Shown here one piece after another: positions 6,321 to 13,904 of a DNA stretch of 31,942 nucleotides. This stretch comes from JBKECO01 sp047974745 (lineage in GTDB: Bacteria > Bacillota > Clostridia > Lachnospirales > Lachnospiraceae). The DNA is taken from contig JBKECO010000013.1 in the NCBI GenBank assembly GCA_047974745.1, forward strand, positions 1 through 31,942. The letters run 5' to 3'. The position numbers were made by a program, and so were the translations under genes. Position 1 is the stretch's first letter. Every line of letters starts with the position of its first letter. The notes beneath the pieces are model-generated. The model had not been told where the DNA came from. It did not search any database and saw nothing but the letters and a program-made list of their open reading frames with translations.

Positions 6321-6560
6321 ATGCATGATGGATGCTCAGGAAGCTTTACAGATGGAAAACAAGTGGTAGACAAAATCAGAATGATGGGATTCGCAGGTCA
6401 GTTCATGCCTGTGCCTCTAAGAATCACATGTGCATGTGGCGAAACATTCGATATGGAAAGCTATGAGGGCAGATGCCCGAAGTGCGGAATGGTATTTGGC
6501 GTTACACCATGTCATGCATTCGATGCTGAAAATGTCATGCCTGCAGGTGTAGATTATTAA
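6321..6560 (+). CDS. Small cysteine-rich zinc-ribbon protein
   Basis: A 79-residue protein behind AGGAGG, two bases after the ATPase stop codon. Its cysteines are C5, C37, C39, C52, C55 and C64, followed by H65. The arrangement CACGE (37-41) then CPKCG (52-56) fits a four-Cys zinc or rubredoxin-like knuckle. The N-terminal HDGCSGSF and the CH pair at 64-65 offer further ligands. It closes the operon. It could be a metal carrier, an Fe-S scaffold or an adaptor. I do not recognise a named family. Confidence 0.75.
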   Translation: MHDGCSGSFTDGKQVVDKIRMMGFAGQFMPVPLRITCACGETFDMESYEGRCPKCGMVFGVTPCHAFDAENVMPAGVDY

Positions 6561-6566
6561 GAACTG

Positions 6567-6598
6567 GCAAAGTGGACATATTTACTTCGTAACTTTGC
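6567..6598 (+). terminator. Weak hairpin after the four-gene operon
   Basis: GCAAAGT (6567-6573) pairs with ACTTTGC (6592-6598) across an 18-base loop. The downstream sequence (TACCTTTCTGTTT) is only moderately T-rich. It is a possible operon terminator, weaker than the others in this window. Confidence 0.35.
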
Positions 6599-6602
6599 TA
6601 CC

Positions 6603-6631
6603 TTTCTGTTTATCGCTTTGGATGCTATATT
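6603..6631 (+). promoter_or_regulatory. Putative extended -10 promoter of a short transcript
   Basis: TGC-TATATT (6623-6631) is an extended -10 element, with TTTCTG 17 bases upstream as a poor -35. It precedes two tiny frames and a strong hairpin terminator ending at 6860. Confidence 0.4.
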
Positions 6632-6671
6632 ATAGACATCAAAAGAAACAAAGCTATCTGCAGAAAGGAAG

Positions 6672-6761
6672 ATGAATATGAAAAAACTACTTAAGAAAAT
6701 AGCAAAAATGTATTTGGAAAGCTTAGCTCTTATGGGATATAACTACAATAACTTCAGATAA
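6672..6761 (+). CDS. Putative 29-residue cationic peptide
   Basis: A short frame begins MNMKKLLKKIAKMYLESLAL and ends YNYNNFR. A ribosome-binding-like AAGGAAG precedes the ATG closely. The N-terminal half is Lys-rich and could form an amphipathic helix; the C-terminus is rich in Tyr, Asn and aromatic residues. It has no Cys, so a thiolactone autoinducer is unlikely. It sits in an apparently independent short transcript. I do not recognise it. It could be a secreted or membrane-active peptide, a leader peptide, or chance. Confidence 0.4.
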   Translation: MNMKKLLKKIAKMYLESLALMGYNYNNFR

Positions 6762-6781
6762 AGTCCAAGAAGGAGACCCCA

Positions 6782-6808
6782 ATGAGCAAAAGGCAGTTAA
6801 TCAAATAA
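6782..6808 (+). CDS. Putative 8-residue mini-ORF
   Basis: AAGGAG (6770-6775) lies six bases before an ATG that encodes MSKRQLIK and then a stop, immediately upstream of the terminator. The strong ribosome binding site before so short a frame is unusual. It may be a leader peptide or a degenerate gene start. Confidence 0.25.
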   Translation: MSKRQLIK

Positions 6809-6809
6809 G

Positions 6810-6860
6810 AGGCCACATATCCGCAATATAGCATTCAGCTGTGAGATATGTGGCCTTTTA
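6810..6860 (+). terminator. Rho-independent terminator
   Basis: AGGCCACATATC (6810-6821) pairs perfectly with GATATGTGGCCT (6845-6856) around a 23-base loop, followed by TTTATTAT. It ends the short transcript carrying the mini-ORFs. Confidence 0.75.
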
Positions 6861-6909
6861 TTATGTCCCTTCAGAAGAGAGCTTCCTCGGAGTGAAAAAA
6901 ATTTTTCTA

Positions 6910-6942
6910 TTTTAAGTTCATTTTAAATACGTGCGTTATGAT
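6910..6942 (+). promoter_or_regulatory. 11-bp direct repeats and -10 of the lipoprotein gene
   Basis: TTTTAAGTTCA (6910-6920) and TTTTAAATACG (6921-6931) form two 11-bp-spaced direct repeats. They end five bases before TATGAT (6937-6942). There is no good -35. Such spacing is typical of OmpR/PhoB-family response-regulator sites at activated promoters. No cognate regulator is encoded in the window. Confidence 0.4.
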
Positions 6943-6995
6943 AGGTCTATCAAAAGTAAATCAAACATATATTCACATAGTTAAGGAGTATGAAC

Positions 6996-8309
6996 ATGAA
7001 AAGAAAACAGATCTCAGTTTTTATAGCAGCCATGGCATTGACACTTTCACTGACAGCATGTGGGGCATCTGCAACGAGCACCTCTCAAACCTCAGGTACA
7101 TCAACAGCACAGACCACCGAATCAACTGTTGCAAGTACATCAGTAGAAAGTACCACAACTCAAGAGAGTACAACAGCGGAAACGACTTCCTCCGATGATA
7201 CTACAACTGCAGAAACAACAACATCGATTACCGCAGTGGAAGGATCCATGCTGGATACAACAAGCCTGTTTTCAGACAGGGATCTGGAACAGACCGCAGA
7301 TCTGACAAGTGCGACAACGATTACAGTTCAGGATGGGGAAGATGTTACGATTACCGAAGAGGGCGTATATGTCATCACTGGAGATGCATCAGAGGTTACG
7401 ATCACAGTGGAAGCAGCTGACACAGCAAAAGTACAGATCGTACTGGATGGTGTGACGATCACTAATACGGATGCACCTGCTATTTATGTAAAAACAGCAG
7501 ATAAGGTATTTGTTACAACAACAGACAGTGACAACAGCTTATCCGTCACAGGAAGCTATACAGCAGATGGGGACACCAACCTGGATGCAGTCATTTTTTC
7601 CAAGTCAGACCTTACTTTGAACGGAACAGGTACCTTGACGATTGTCTCTGCACAGGGCAATGGAATCACATCTAAGGACGATCTGATCCTTACAGGTGGA
7701 ACCTATACAATTACTTCGGCAGCGGATGGACTTGAAGCAAATGATTTTATTGGAATTACAGGTGGAACGATTACGATCGATGCAGACGGAGATGCGATTC
7801 ATAGTGAGAACGAAGAGGATAACACCCTTGGAAGCATCTATATTGCCGGAGGAACCATAGATATTACTGCAGGAGATGATGGAATTCATGCAACCACTGT
7901 CCTTCAGATCGATGCAGGAACGATCAATATTCAGACTTCAGTGGAAGGCATGGAAGCGACATACATTCAGATCAATGGCGGAACCATCGATGTTTATGCA
8001 ACAGATGACGGTATCAACGCAACGACGAAATCCACGTCTTATGAGGTCATGATCGAAGTGAATGGCGGTGACATCAGCGTAGAAGTAGGAAGTGGCGATA
8101 CCGATGCATTCGATGCAAATGGCAGCATTGTTATTAACGGAGGAACCATAGATGTCACAGCAAACTCAGGATTCGATTATGATGGTGCAGGTGAGCTCAA
8201 TGGTGGAACCGTAACACTGAATGGAGAAGTCCAGACCACACTTCCATCCTCTATGATGGGCGGCGGCGGAGCCATGGATGGAACAAGACCAGCTCGAGGT
8301 GGTATGTAA
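6996..8309 (+). CDS. Carbohydrate-binding beta-helix lipoprotein (Cthe_2159-like)
   Basis: A 437-residue lipoprotein. I start at ATG 6996 because AAGGAG sits seven bases before it; the ATG at 6990 is too close. Residues 1-22 form a lipoprotein signal ending LSLTAC with lipidated Cys22. Residues 23-80 are a Thr/Ser/Glu-rich linker to cross the wall. Residues about 95-410 are repeated strands (GGTITIDADGDAIHSENE, then GDDGIHATTVLQ, then NGGTIDVYATDDGINA), the pattern of the DUF4353 / Cthe_2159 right-handed parallel beta-helix family, which binds polysaccharide. The tail is Gly-rich (MMGGGGAMDGTRPARGGM). Relatives often lie with VTC polyphosphate polymerase and CotH genes, but none are seen here. 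It is probably a monocistronic surface protein. Confidence 0.85.
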   Translation: MKRKQISVFIAAMALTLSLTACGASATSTSQTSGTSTAQTTESTVASTSVESTTTQESTTAETTSSDDTTTAETTTSITAVEGSMLDTTSLFSDRDLEQTADLTSATTITVQDGEDVTITEEGVYVITGDASEVTITVEAADTAKVQIVLDGVTITNTDAPAIYVKTADKVFVTTTDSDNSLSVTGSYTADGDTNLDAVIFSKSDLTLNGTGTLTIVSAQGNGITSKDDLILTGGTYTITSAADGLEANDFIGITGGTITIDADGDAIHSENEEDNTLGSIYIAGGTIDITAGDDGIHATTVLQIDAGTINIQTSVEGMEATYIQINGGTIDVYATDDGINATTKSTSYEVMIEVNGGDISVEVGSGDTDAFDANGSIVINGGTIDVTANSGFDYDGAGELNGGTVTLNGEVQTTLPSSMMGGGGAMDGTRPARGGM

Positions 8310-8354
8310 TCATACGAGAAGAGACATCGGTGTCAGCAGCACAAATGGGCAAAA

Positions 8355-10103
8355 TCATAGGAGGTCTTCGAGTAGTTCTACATACAGCTTAGCATCTGCA
8401 AGCTGGGAGCTGCTCAAGGCTTCCTCTGCCTGTTTTGTCAGTTCACTTCTTTTTTGCTCCGTCAGCAGATAATCTTTGTCAAAATATTTACTATAGATCA
8501 TTTTTCGAAAGGCACGCATGCTCATACTGCGCATAGCACCATTTTCTATAATATAGACGGTGTCTGCACAGCTGGCAATGGTATAAAAATCATGGGATAC
8601 CATCAGAATAGCCCCCCTATAATTTCTGACAGCCCGCTCAAGGGCACTCTGAGCATAAATATCCAAATGGCTCGTGGGCTCATCCAACAACAATAGATTC
8701 GTAGGACTAACAGAGATAAGTGCCAGTTGAAGCAGGTTCTTCTCTCCGCCGGATAGTTCTGTGATTTTTTGATTCAGGCATTCCGGATTGAGGTGGTAAT
8801 CAACAAGCTTATCTGTCACATCATTGACACGTTCAAATCCATGCAGCAGGAACTCTTCTAACACGGTATTGGATTCATGTAACATGTCACTTTGGAATTG
8901 GGATAAAAATGCCATTTTTGTATCCGGATCAATTTGAATATCTTCACTGGCGTTGGCGTAGATCTCACGAAGCAGCGTAGTTTTACCGGTTCCGTTTTCT
9001 CCGATAAGTGCCACTTTTTCTCCAGCATGAAGTGTTAGCGATGCATTTTGGAACAGGATTTTGTCAAAAGCGATCTTATGATCGTCAATAGTAAGGAGCA
9101 CCTGTTCCGCTGAAACTTTGGAATCCGGGAAACAAATATTAGGCTGCTCAATATCAATAAATGGCATTTCAGACATCCTGGCCAAAAGTCTCTCCTGGAG
9201 TTTCACTCTGGCTTTGAGTGCTTTTCCTTTTGCGGGATCCGCCAGATTGGTCGCACTGATACGGAGCCGCTCAATTATGGCAGCATTTCGTTCTGCCTCT
9301 GCCAGATCTGCAGCTGCTGTTTCCTGTCGCTCGAGCTTGTACTGCAGCAGAGCAAGCTGATATTCCTGCAAAGTACCCTCAAATTCATGAAGGATCTTAT
9401 TCTCTATATGAAGAATCTTTTGAAAACAGTGATGAAGTAAAAACTGATTGTGAGTAATTACGAGCATAGTTCCCTGGTAGCCATTGATCAGTGTTTTAAG
9501 AGAATTCAGATTTTCAAAATCCAAGAATACGTCAGGCTCATCCATTAACATAAGATCTGGACCAGTCAGCATTTCACGGATGATCTGAACTAGCTTGTAC
9601 TCTCCACCACTGAGTGTGGACATTTTTTGATGCGCAATCTGCCCCAGTCCGGCAGAGTTTAACTTAATGCGGATATTACTTTCATAGTTATCTCCGTCCA
9701 CAGCCTGAAACTGATCAAATAAGTTCTGATACTCCTCAAGCAGCGTCTCTATAATCTTGTCATCTTTTGTATTTTCATCTGCCTGCATGCTCTCGCAGAC
9801 ACCATCGATCTTTAACTGGATTTCCAGAAAATATTCTGCAATAAATTCAAACACAGAAGTATCATATTCGGAATTTCTATCTGAGAACTGGCTGACATAT
9901 CCAGGTCTTGTAAGGGATTCTCTGAGAATTTTTCCATCAAAAAGAAATTCCTCCGGATAAAGAATCATTTGAAGTAATGTACTTTTTCCAGTTCCGCTGC
10001 TTCCGATCAGGGCACAGTGCTCTCCTGGGTTCGCAGTAAAGGAAATTTTGTGGAACAGATCTTTTTGTGGGTATTCGTATGATAATGCTTCTATTGTCAA
10101 CAT
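8355..10103 (-). CDS. ABC-F family ATPase
   Basis: A 582-residue soluble protein with two ABC domains and no membrane segments. The start at 10103 follows GAGGAG with 7 bases between. The first domain has Walker A GSSGTGKS (34-41), LSGGE (164-168) and an atypical Walker B/D-loop MDEPDVFLDF (187-196) in place of DEPTNHLD. A charged helical linker (about 250-310) matches the interdomain arm that reaches into the ribosome. The second domain has GENGTGKT (368-375), LSGGE (450-454) and LLLDEPTSHLD (471-481). Residues 540-582 form a C-terminal extension. ABC-F proteins act on the ribosome, either in translation control or antibiotic protection. Resistance cannot be inferred from sequence alone. Confidence 0.9.
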   Translation of the reverse strand: MLTIEALSYEYPQKDLFHKISFTANPGEHCALIGSSGTGKSTLLQMILYPEEFLFDGKILRESLTRPGYVSQFSDRNSEYDTSVFEFIAEYFLEIQLKIDGVCESMQADENTKDDKIIETLLEEYQNLFDQFQAVDGDNYESNIRIKLNSAGLGQIAHQKMSTLSGGEYKLVQIIREMLTGPDLMLMDEPDVFLDFENLNSLKTLINGYQGTMLVITHNQFLLHHCFQKILHIENKILHEFEGTLQEYQLALLQYKLERQETAAADLAEAERNAAIIERLRISATNLADPAKGKALKARVKLQERLLARMSEMPFIDIEQPNICFPDSKVSAEQVLLTIDDHKIAFDKILFQNASLTLHAGEKVALIGENGTGKTTLLREIYANASEDIQIDPDTKMAFLSQFQSDMLHESNTVLEEFLLHGFERVNDVTDKLVDYHLNPECLNQKITELSGGEKNLLQLALISVSPTNLLLLDEPTSHLDIYAQSALERAVRNYRGAILMVSHDFYTIASCADTVYIIENGAMRSMSMRAFRKMIYSKYFDKDYLLTEQKRSELTKQAEEALSSSQLADAKLYVELLEDLL

Positions 10104-10186
10104 ATGGTATCTCCTCTGTTTTAACGCTTGATACTGCAATCCATGATACCATACAAAAAAGAAGGAAGGAATATGTATCAGAAAAA

Positions 10187-10215
10187 TTGAAAAAACGAAG
10201 CAGACATGGTACACT
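10187..10215 (+). promoter_or_regulatory. Promoter of the TSUP gene
   Basis: TTGAAA (10187-10192), 17 bases, then TACACT (10210-10215): each hexamer differs little from the sigma-70 consensus. Transcription would start near 10222, about 40 bases before the ATG. Confidence 0.7.
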
Positions 10216-10260
10216 AAATAAGTATGCAATGAAAATATTAGAAAATATAAAGGTGGAATT

Positions 10261-11028
10261 ATGTCAATATTCTTAGCTGTACTTATTTGCTTTATAGCCG
10301 GCATGGGAGCCGGTATGGGAACAGGGTTCGCGGGGATGAGCGCCGCAGCGATCATAAGCCCTGTCCTGATCACATTTCTGGGAGTGCCTGCCTATGAGGC
10401 AGTTGGGATCGCACTGGCCAGTGATGTACTAGCCAGTGGAGTGAGTGCGGTAACCTTTGCAAAAAATAAGAACGTAGATTTGAAAAATGGATTTGTAATG
10501 ATGATCTCGGTTCTAGTGTTCACGTTAGTGGGAAGTCTGGCGTCGAGTTTTCTGCCAAATTCTACCATGGGGAACTTTTCAGTATTCATGACAATGGTGC
10601 TGGGAATTAAATTTTTGATCAAACCGGTCACAGGTGCTTCCGAAAGTATGGCAGATCTAGCGCCAAGGACCAGAGTCATCCGATCGATCCTTGCGGGTAT
10701 GCTGGTAGGTTTTATCTGTGGATTTATTGGTGCCGGAGGCGGGATGATGATGCTTTTGATCCTTACTTCGATTCTGGGATATGAGTTGAAAACAGCAGTG
10801 GGAACCAGCGTTTTTATTATGACCTTTACCGCATTTACCGGAGCGGCAAGCCACTTTGTGATCGGTGGGCTTCCGGATCTGCGTATACTTTTGGTATGTG
10901 CCATATCAACACTACTCTGGGCCAGGATCGCTGCCAAAATTGCAAATAAAGTGGATTCTCTGACGTTGAATCGTATTACAGGTGTCATCCTTTTAGGCTT
11001 TGGCCTTGCAATTCTCTTTCTCGGGTAA
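10261..11028 (+). CDS. TSUP/TauE/SafE family membrane exporter
   Basis: A 255-residue integral membrane protein with about eight hydrophobic segments. The start follows AAGGTGG. The two Gly-rich repeats typical of the family are visible: GAGMGTGFAGMSAAAIISP (about 16-34) and GFIGAGGGMMMLLILT (about 154-169), at the start of each half, consistent with internal duplication. Members export sulfite, sulfonates or other small organic anions, or transport related substrates. The substrate here is unknown, since the neighbours (ABC-F and uxuAB) are on the other strand. It appears monocistronic, ending at a shared bidirectional terminator. Confidence 0.88.
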   Translation: MSIFLAVLICFIAGMGAGMGTGFAGMSAAAIISPVLITFLGVPAYEAVGIALASDVLASGVSAVTFAKNKNVDLKNGFVMMISVLVFTLVGSLASSFLPNSTMGNFSVFMTMVLGIKFLIKPVTGASESMADLAPRTRVIRSILAGMLVGFICGFIGAGGGMMMLLILTSILGYELKTAVGTSVFIMTFTAFTGAASHFVIGGLPDLRILLVCAISTLLWARIAAKIANKVDSLTLNRITGVILLGFGLAILFLG

Positions 11029-11046
11029 CTAGTAGATCAAATAAAA

Positions 11047-11082
11047 CAGGCAGGTCTTCGATATTCATGGAAGACCTGCCTG
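11047..11082. terminator. Bidirectional terminator between convergent genes
   Basis: CAGGCAGGTCTTC (11047-11059) pairs perfectly with GAAGACCTGCCTG (11070-11082) around a 10-base loop. On the minus strand it is followed by TTTTAT, so it best serves uxuB. On the plus strand AATCAGTTT follows and could end the exporter transcript. Confidence 0.8.
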
Positions 11083-11089
11083 AATCAGT

Positions 11090-12703
11090 TTAGGCATGTA
11101 GTTCAGAAAGCAAACGGGCAACTGCACCGGGGCTTTCAATCATTTTAGTAAAGTACTCGCAGACAAGATCTGACAGTCCGATTTCGTAAAGATCAACTCC
11201 AAAGATACTTGCATCCGAGAGAAGCGGATGGAGTTTTTCTGAGACATCTAAGGTATCTCCAAGTCTGATATCCGCAACGTAAGGACGGAGGATGTCCATC
11301 TTTGGATCTGGGCTCAGGTCAAATGCATTCCCATTGTCATCCACTGCCATCAGATATCGGCACCAGCCTGCGAAGACAAGAGGAATCTTTGTCAGATCTG
11401 ATAGATTCAGGGAATCTGATGCAGCATATGCCTTGATGGTCTCTCCAAATCGAATCGCAAGCTTTTGGGAAGTGTCAGTCGCAATTCGCTGGGGCGTATC
11501 CGGCATAAAAGGATTTGGAATCCTGACATTGATAACGGTATCAATAAATTCCTTTGGATTCAGGATGCCTGGATCGACTACCACAGGTAGTCCTTCTTTA
11601 TATCCGATCTCTTCTACAAGTTTTTTTAGATCTGCATTTTTCATCTCTGCTGAAATCAATTCATAACCAAGAAGGCAGCCGAATACAGCCAGTGTTGTAT
11701 GTAATGGATTCAGGCAGGTGCAGACCTTCATTTTCTCGACTTTATCAACGGTCTCTTTGTCTGTGAACAGGAAGCCGCCTTTTTCGAGTGATTCCCTTCC
11801 GTTTGGGAAAGCATCCTCAATAACGAGATATTCGCATTCTTCTGCATTTACAAAGGGTGCCACATAAGTATTCTTAGATGTGATGATCGGAGAAGGATCT
11901 TCTACACCATCTTGTACCAGAAGTGCTTCGACGGAGGCATCGGGTCTCGGTGTGATCTTGTCGATCATGGACCAAGGGAAACTTACCTTTTGCGGTGTTT
12001 CCACGTATGCACGAAAACCTGTTTCTGCCAGACCATTGATCTCCCAGTTCTTTGCAAATTCATGAATCGCCTGGTACAGCTTTGTTCCATTATGAGAGCA
12101 GTTATCCATACTTACCATGGCGATGGGTTTTTGTCCCACAAGATATCTGTGGTACAAAAGGGACGCGACTTTTCCAATGTAGCTGACTGGACTTTGGGGA
12201 CCATTTGCCATATCAGCTGCCACAGGGGTGGTGTAGCTTTGATCAGCACCATAGAGATCGTAGCCCTTTTCTGTGATTGTAAAACTTGCCATTTGCAGGG
12301 AATCTGCGGCAAATATTTCCTTGAGTCTGGCATAACTTGTCTCATTTGCAGAATCCAGTGTCAGAGATTCCACGACACTGCCTGTCACAGACTTTTCAAC
12401 GGAACCATCGGATTTCAGTGTAACGAGAATACTGTAGCCATCATGGGGAAGATTCATTTTTTCAATAATTTCGTAATCATATCCTTCAGCGACAATGAGA
12501 CCGCGATCAAGGACTCCTTTATTGAGGAGACGGTCTACCGCATTTGCCTGAAAAGCGCGAAAGATATTTCCGGCTCCAAAATGGATCCAGAAAGGCTGTT
12601 CTACAGTTCGCTGTTTTACATGCTCCCGATCATATTCCGGAAGATGAAAACCATGCTCTTCCCAGGCAGAGCGATCCTTAAGTCCTTCATGATCTAATTT
12701 CAT
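11090..12703 (-). CDS. uxuB: Fructuronate reductase (mannitol dehydrogenase family)
   Basis: A 537-residue polyol-type long-chain dehydrogenase that reduces D-fructuronate to D-mannonate with NADH in hexuronate breakdown. The Rossmann nucleotide motif HFGAGNIFRAF is at 41-51 and the MDNCSHNG segment at 199-206. The family catalytic block appears as KMKVCTCLNPLHTTLA (about 324-339), with the Lys, Asn and His expected for the active site. The length is normal for UxuB. Its ATG overlaps the stop codon of the mannonate dehydratase gene by four bases, which shows translational coupling and argues for fructuronate over mannitol or tagaturonate as substrate. The first pathway enzyme (UxaC) is not in the window. 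Confidence 0.9.
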   Translation of the reverse strand: MKLDHEGLKDRSAWEEHGFHLPEYDREHVKQRTVEQPFWIHFGAGNIFRAFQANAVDRLLNKGVLDRGLIVAEGYDYEIIEKMNLPHDGYSILVTLKSDGSVEKSVTGSVVESLTLDSANETSYARLKEIFAADSLQMASFTITEKGYDLYGADQSYTTPVAADMANGPQSPVSYIGKVASLLYHRYLVGQKPIAMVSMDNCSHNGTKLYQAIHEFAKNWEINGLAETGFRAYVETPQKVSFPWSMIDKITPRPDASVEALLVQDGVEDPSPIITSKNTYVAPFVNAEECEYLVIEDAFPNGRESLEKGGFLFTDKETVDKVEKMKVCTCLNPLHTTLAVFGCLLGYELISAEMKNADLKKLVEEIGYKEGLPVVVDPGILNPKEFIDTVINVRIPNPFMPDTPQRIATDTSQKLAIRFGETIKAYAASDSLNLSDLTKIPLVFAGWCRYLMAVDDNGNAFDLSPDPKMDILRPYVADIRLGDTLDVSEKLHPLLSDASIFGVDLYEIGLSDLVCEYFTKMIESPGAVARLLSELHA

Positions 12704-13770
12704 CGTGTCGCCCCTTTCTCGATCGCTTCCCAGAGACCATTGATATAGGTCGCTCCTAAGGCTCTGTCATACAGGCCGTAACCTGGCATGGCAACTTCAC
12801 CCCAGATCATTCTTCCGTGATCCGGACGAATCGGTCCGTCAAATCCAATCTCATAGAGTGCCTTCACGATTTCATACATATCGAAATTTCCGTCAGAGGA
12901 AAGATGTGCTGCTTCTTCAAAGTCTGTAGGACTGTTGAACTTCAGGTTGCGAACATGCGCAAAGTGAATCCTGCCTTTTAAGGATCTTATCATATCTGGC
13001 AGATCATTTTCCAGATTCGTTCCATAAGAGCCGGCACAGAACGTAACGCCGTTATGACTGTTATCTACCATATTCATCATGCGGAGAATGTTTTTCTTGT
13101 TGATGATAATGCGAGGCAGACCAAATACGCTCCACGCAGGGTCATCTGGGTGGATCGCCATATTGATATCATATTGATCACACACAGGCATGATTTTTTC
13201 CAGGAAATACTTCAGATTGTCGAACAACATGTCATCTGTGATGCCCTGATACATAGCGAATAATTCCTTGATTCGAGACATGCGCTCTGGTTCCCAGCCA
13301 GGGAGGATCGATCCGTTCGAATCACCGGAGATGGAGGCGAACATATCCTCCGGATTTAAAGCATCCACTGCTTCCTGTGTATACGCAAGAACAGTGGAGC
13401 CATCTGGGCGTTTTCTGGCAAGCTCTGTTCTGGTCCAATCGAATACAGGCATAAAGTTATAGCATACCAGATGAATATCCTCTTTTCCAAGATTCTCAAG
13501 GGTGGTAATGTAGTTGGCAATATACTGATCCCGATTTCCTGAGCCAGTCTTTATATCATCGTGTACATTCACACTCTCGATTCCTGCCACATGCAGTCCT
13601 GCGGAGGCAGCTTCTGCTTTCATTTTCTGAATCTGTTCCCGGCTCCATACTTCGCCCGGCTTGGTGTCATACAAAGTGGTGATGACTCCCGTCACGCCCG
13701 GGATCTGCCGGATCTGCTCCAAGGTCACTGTATCATATCCTGTTCCATACCATCGTAACGTCATTTCCAT
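12700..13770 (-). CDS. uxuA: Mannonate dehydratase
   Basis: A 356-residue enzyme that dehydrates D-mannonate to 2-keto-3-deoxygluconate. The start at 13770 follows GGAG with an 8-base gap; upstream in-frame codons lie in the promoter. It has the TIM-barrel features of the UxuA family: IHPDDPAWSVFGLPR (206-220), FCAGSYG (244-250), HFAHVRN (269-275) and IRPDHGR (314-320). His207, Cys245, His272 and Asp317 match the divalent-metal ligands known in the family, with His318 beside them. It is the first gene of the uxuA-uxuB operon, divergent from an AraC-type regulator that may control it. Confidence 0.93.
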   Translation of the reverse strand: MEMTLRWYGTGYDTVTLEQIRQIPGVTGVITTLYDTKPGEVWSREQIQKMKAEAASAGLHVAGIESVNVHDDIKTGSGNRDQYIANYITTLENLGKEDIHLVCYNFMPVFDWTRTELARKRPDGSTVLAYTQEAVDALNPEDMFASISGDSNGSILPGWEPERMSRIKELFAMYQGITDDMLFDNLKYFLEKIMPVCDQYDINMAIHPDDPAWSVFGLPRIIINKKNILRMMNMVDNSHNGVTFCAGSYGTNLENDLPDMIRSLKGRIHFAHVRNLKFNSPTDFEEAAHLSSDGNFDMYEIVKALYEIGFDGPIRPDHGRMIWGEVAMPGYGLYDRALGATYINGLWEAIEKGATR

Positions 13771-13806
13771 AGTAAGATCTCCTTTTTTAATCAGTTGTAT
13801 GATTCT

Positions 13807-13834
13807 ATTATAAGACCTGCACAGAAAAATCCAA
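13807..13834 (-). promoter_or_regulatory. Promoter of the uxuA-uxuB operon
   Basis: On the minus strand TTGGAT (plus 13829-13834) is followed after 16 bases by a perfect TATAAT (plus 13807-13812). The start would lie near 13800, about 30 bases before the uxuA start codon. A small dyad, ATTAT-TGTG-ATAAT, sits just upstream of the -35 and could be a regulator site. Confidence 0.75.
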
Positions 13835-13855
13835 TTGACATTATTGTGATAATTA

Positions 13856-13884
13856 TTGCAAAAGTTGCGGTTAGCTGATAGGAT
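13856..13884 (+). promoter_or_regulatory. Promoter of the AraC-type regulator
   Basis: TTGCAA (13856-13861), 17 bases, then TAGGAT (13879-13884). It is back-to-back with the uxuA promoter, so one regulator-binding region could control both. Confidence 0.55.
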
Positions 13885-13904
13885 GAAAAAAATGGAGGAA
13901 TGGT

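Noticed and set aside
6672..6761. AgrD-like cyclic lactone autoinducer
   Set aside because: The peptide has no Cys or suitable Ser in an autoinducer-like core and no processing-protease gene lies nearby.
10392..10988. 198-codon minus-strand frame inside the TSUP gene
   Set aside because: Antisense shadow of a well-supported membrane protein gene with a promoter and ribosome binding site.
11912..12697. 261-codon plus-strand frame
   Set aside because: It lies fully antisense to uxuB, which has clear family motifs. It is a shadow frame.
13835..13857. TTGACA as the -35 of the AraC-type gene
   Set aside because: The sequence 17 bases downstream (GCAAAA) is not a -10 box; TTGCAA to TAGGAT fits better.
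13835..13880. Catabolite-repression (cre) site near the uxuA promoter
   Set aside because: No match to the cre consensus good enough to report.
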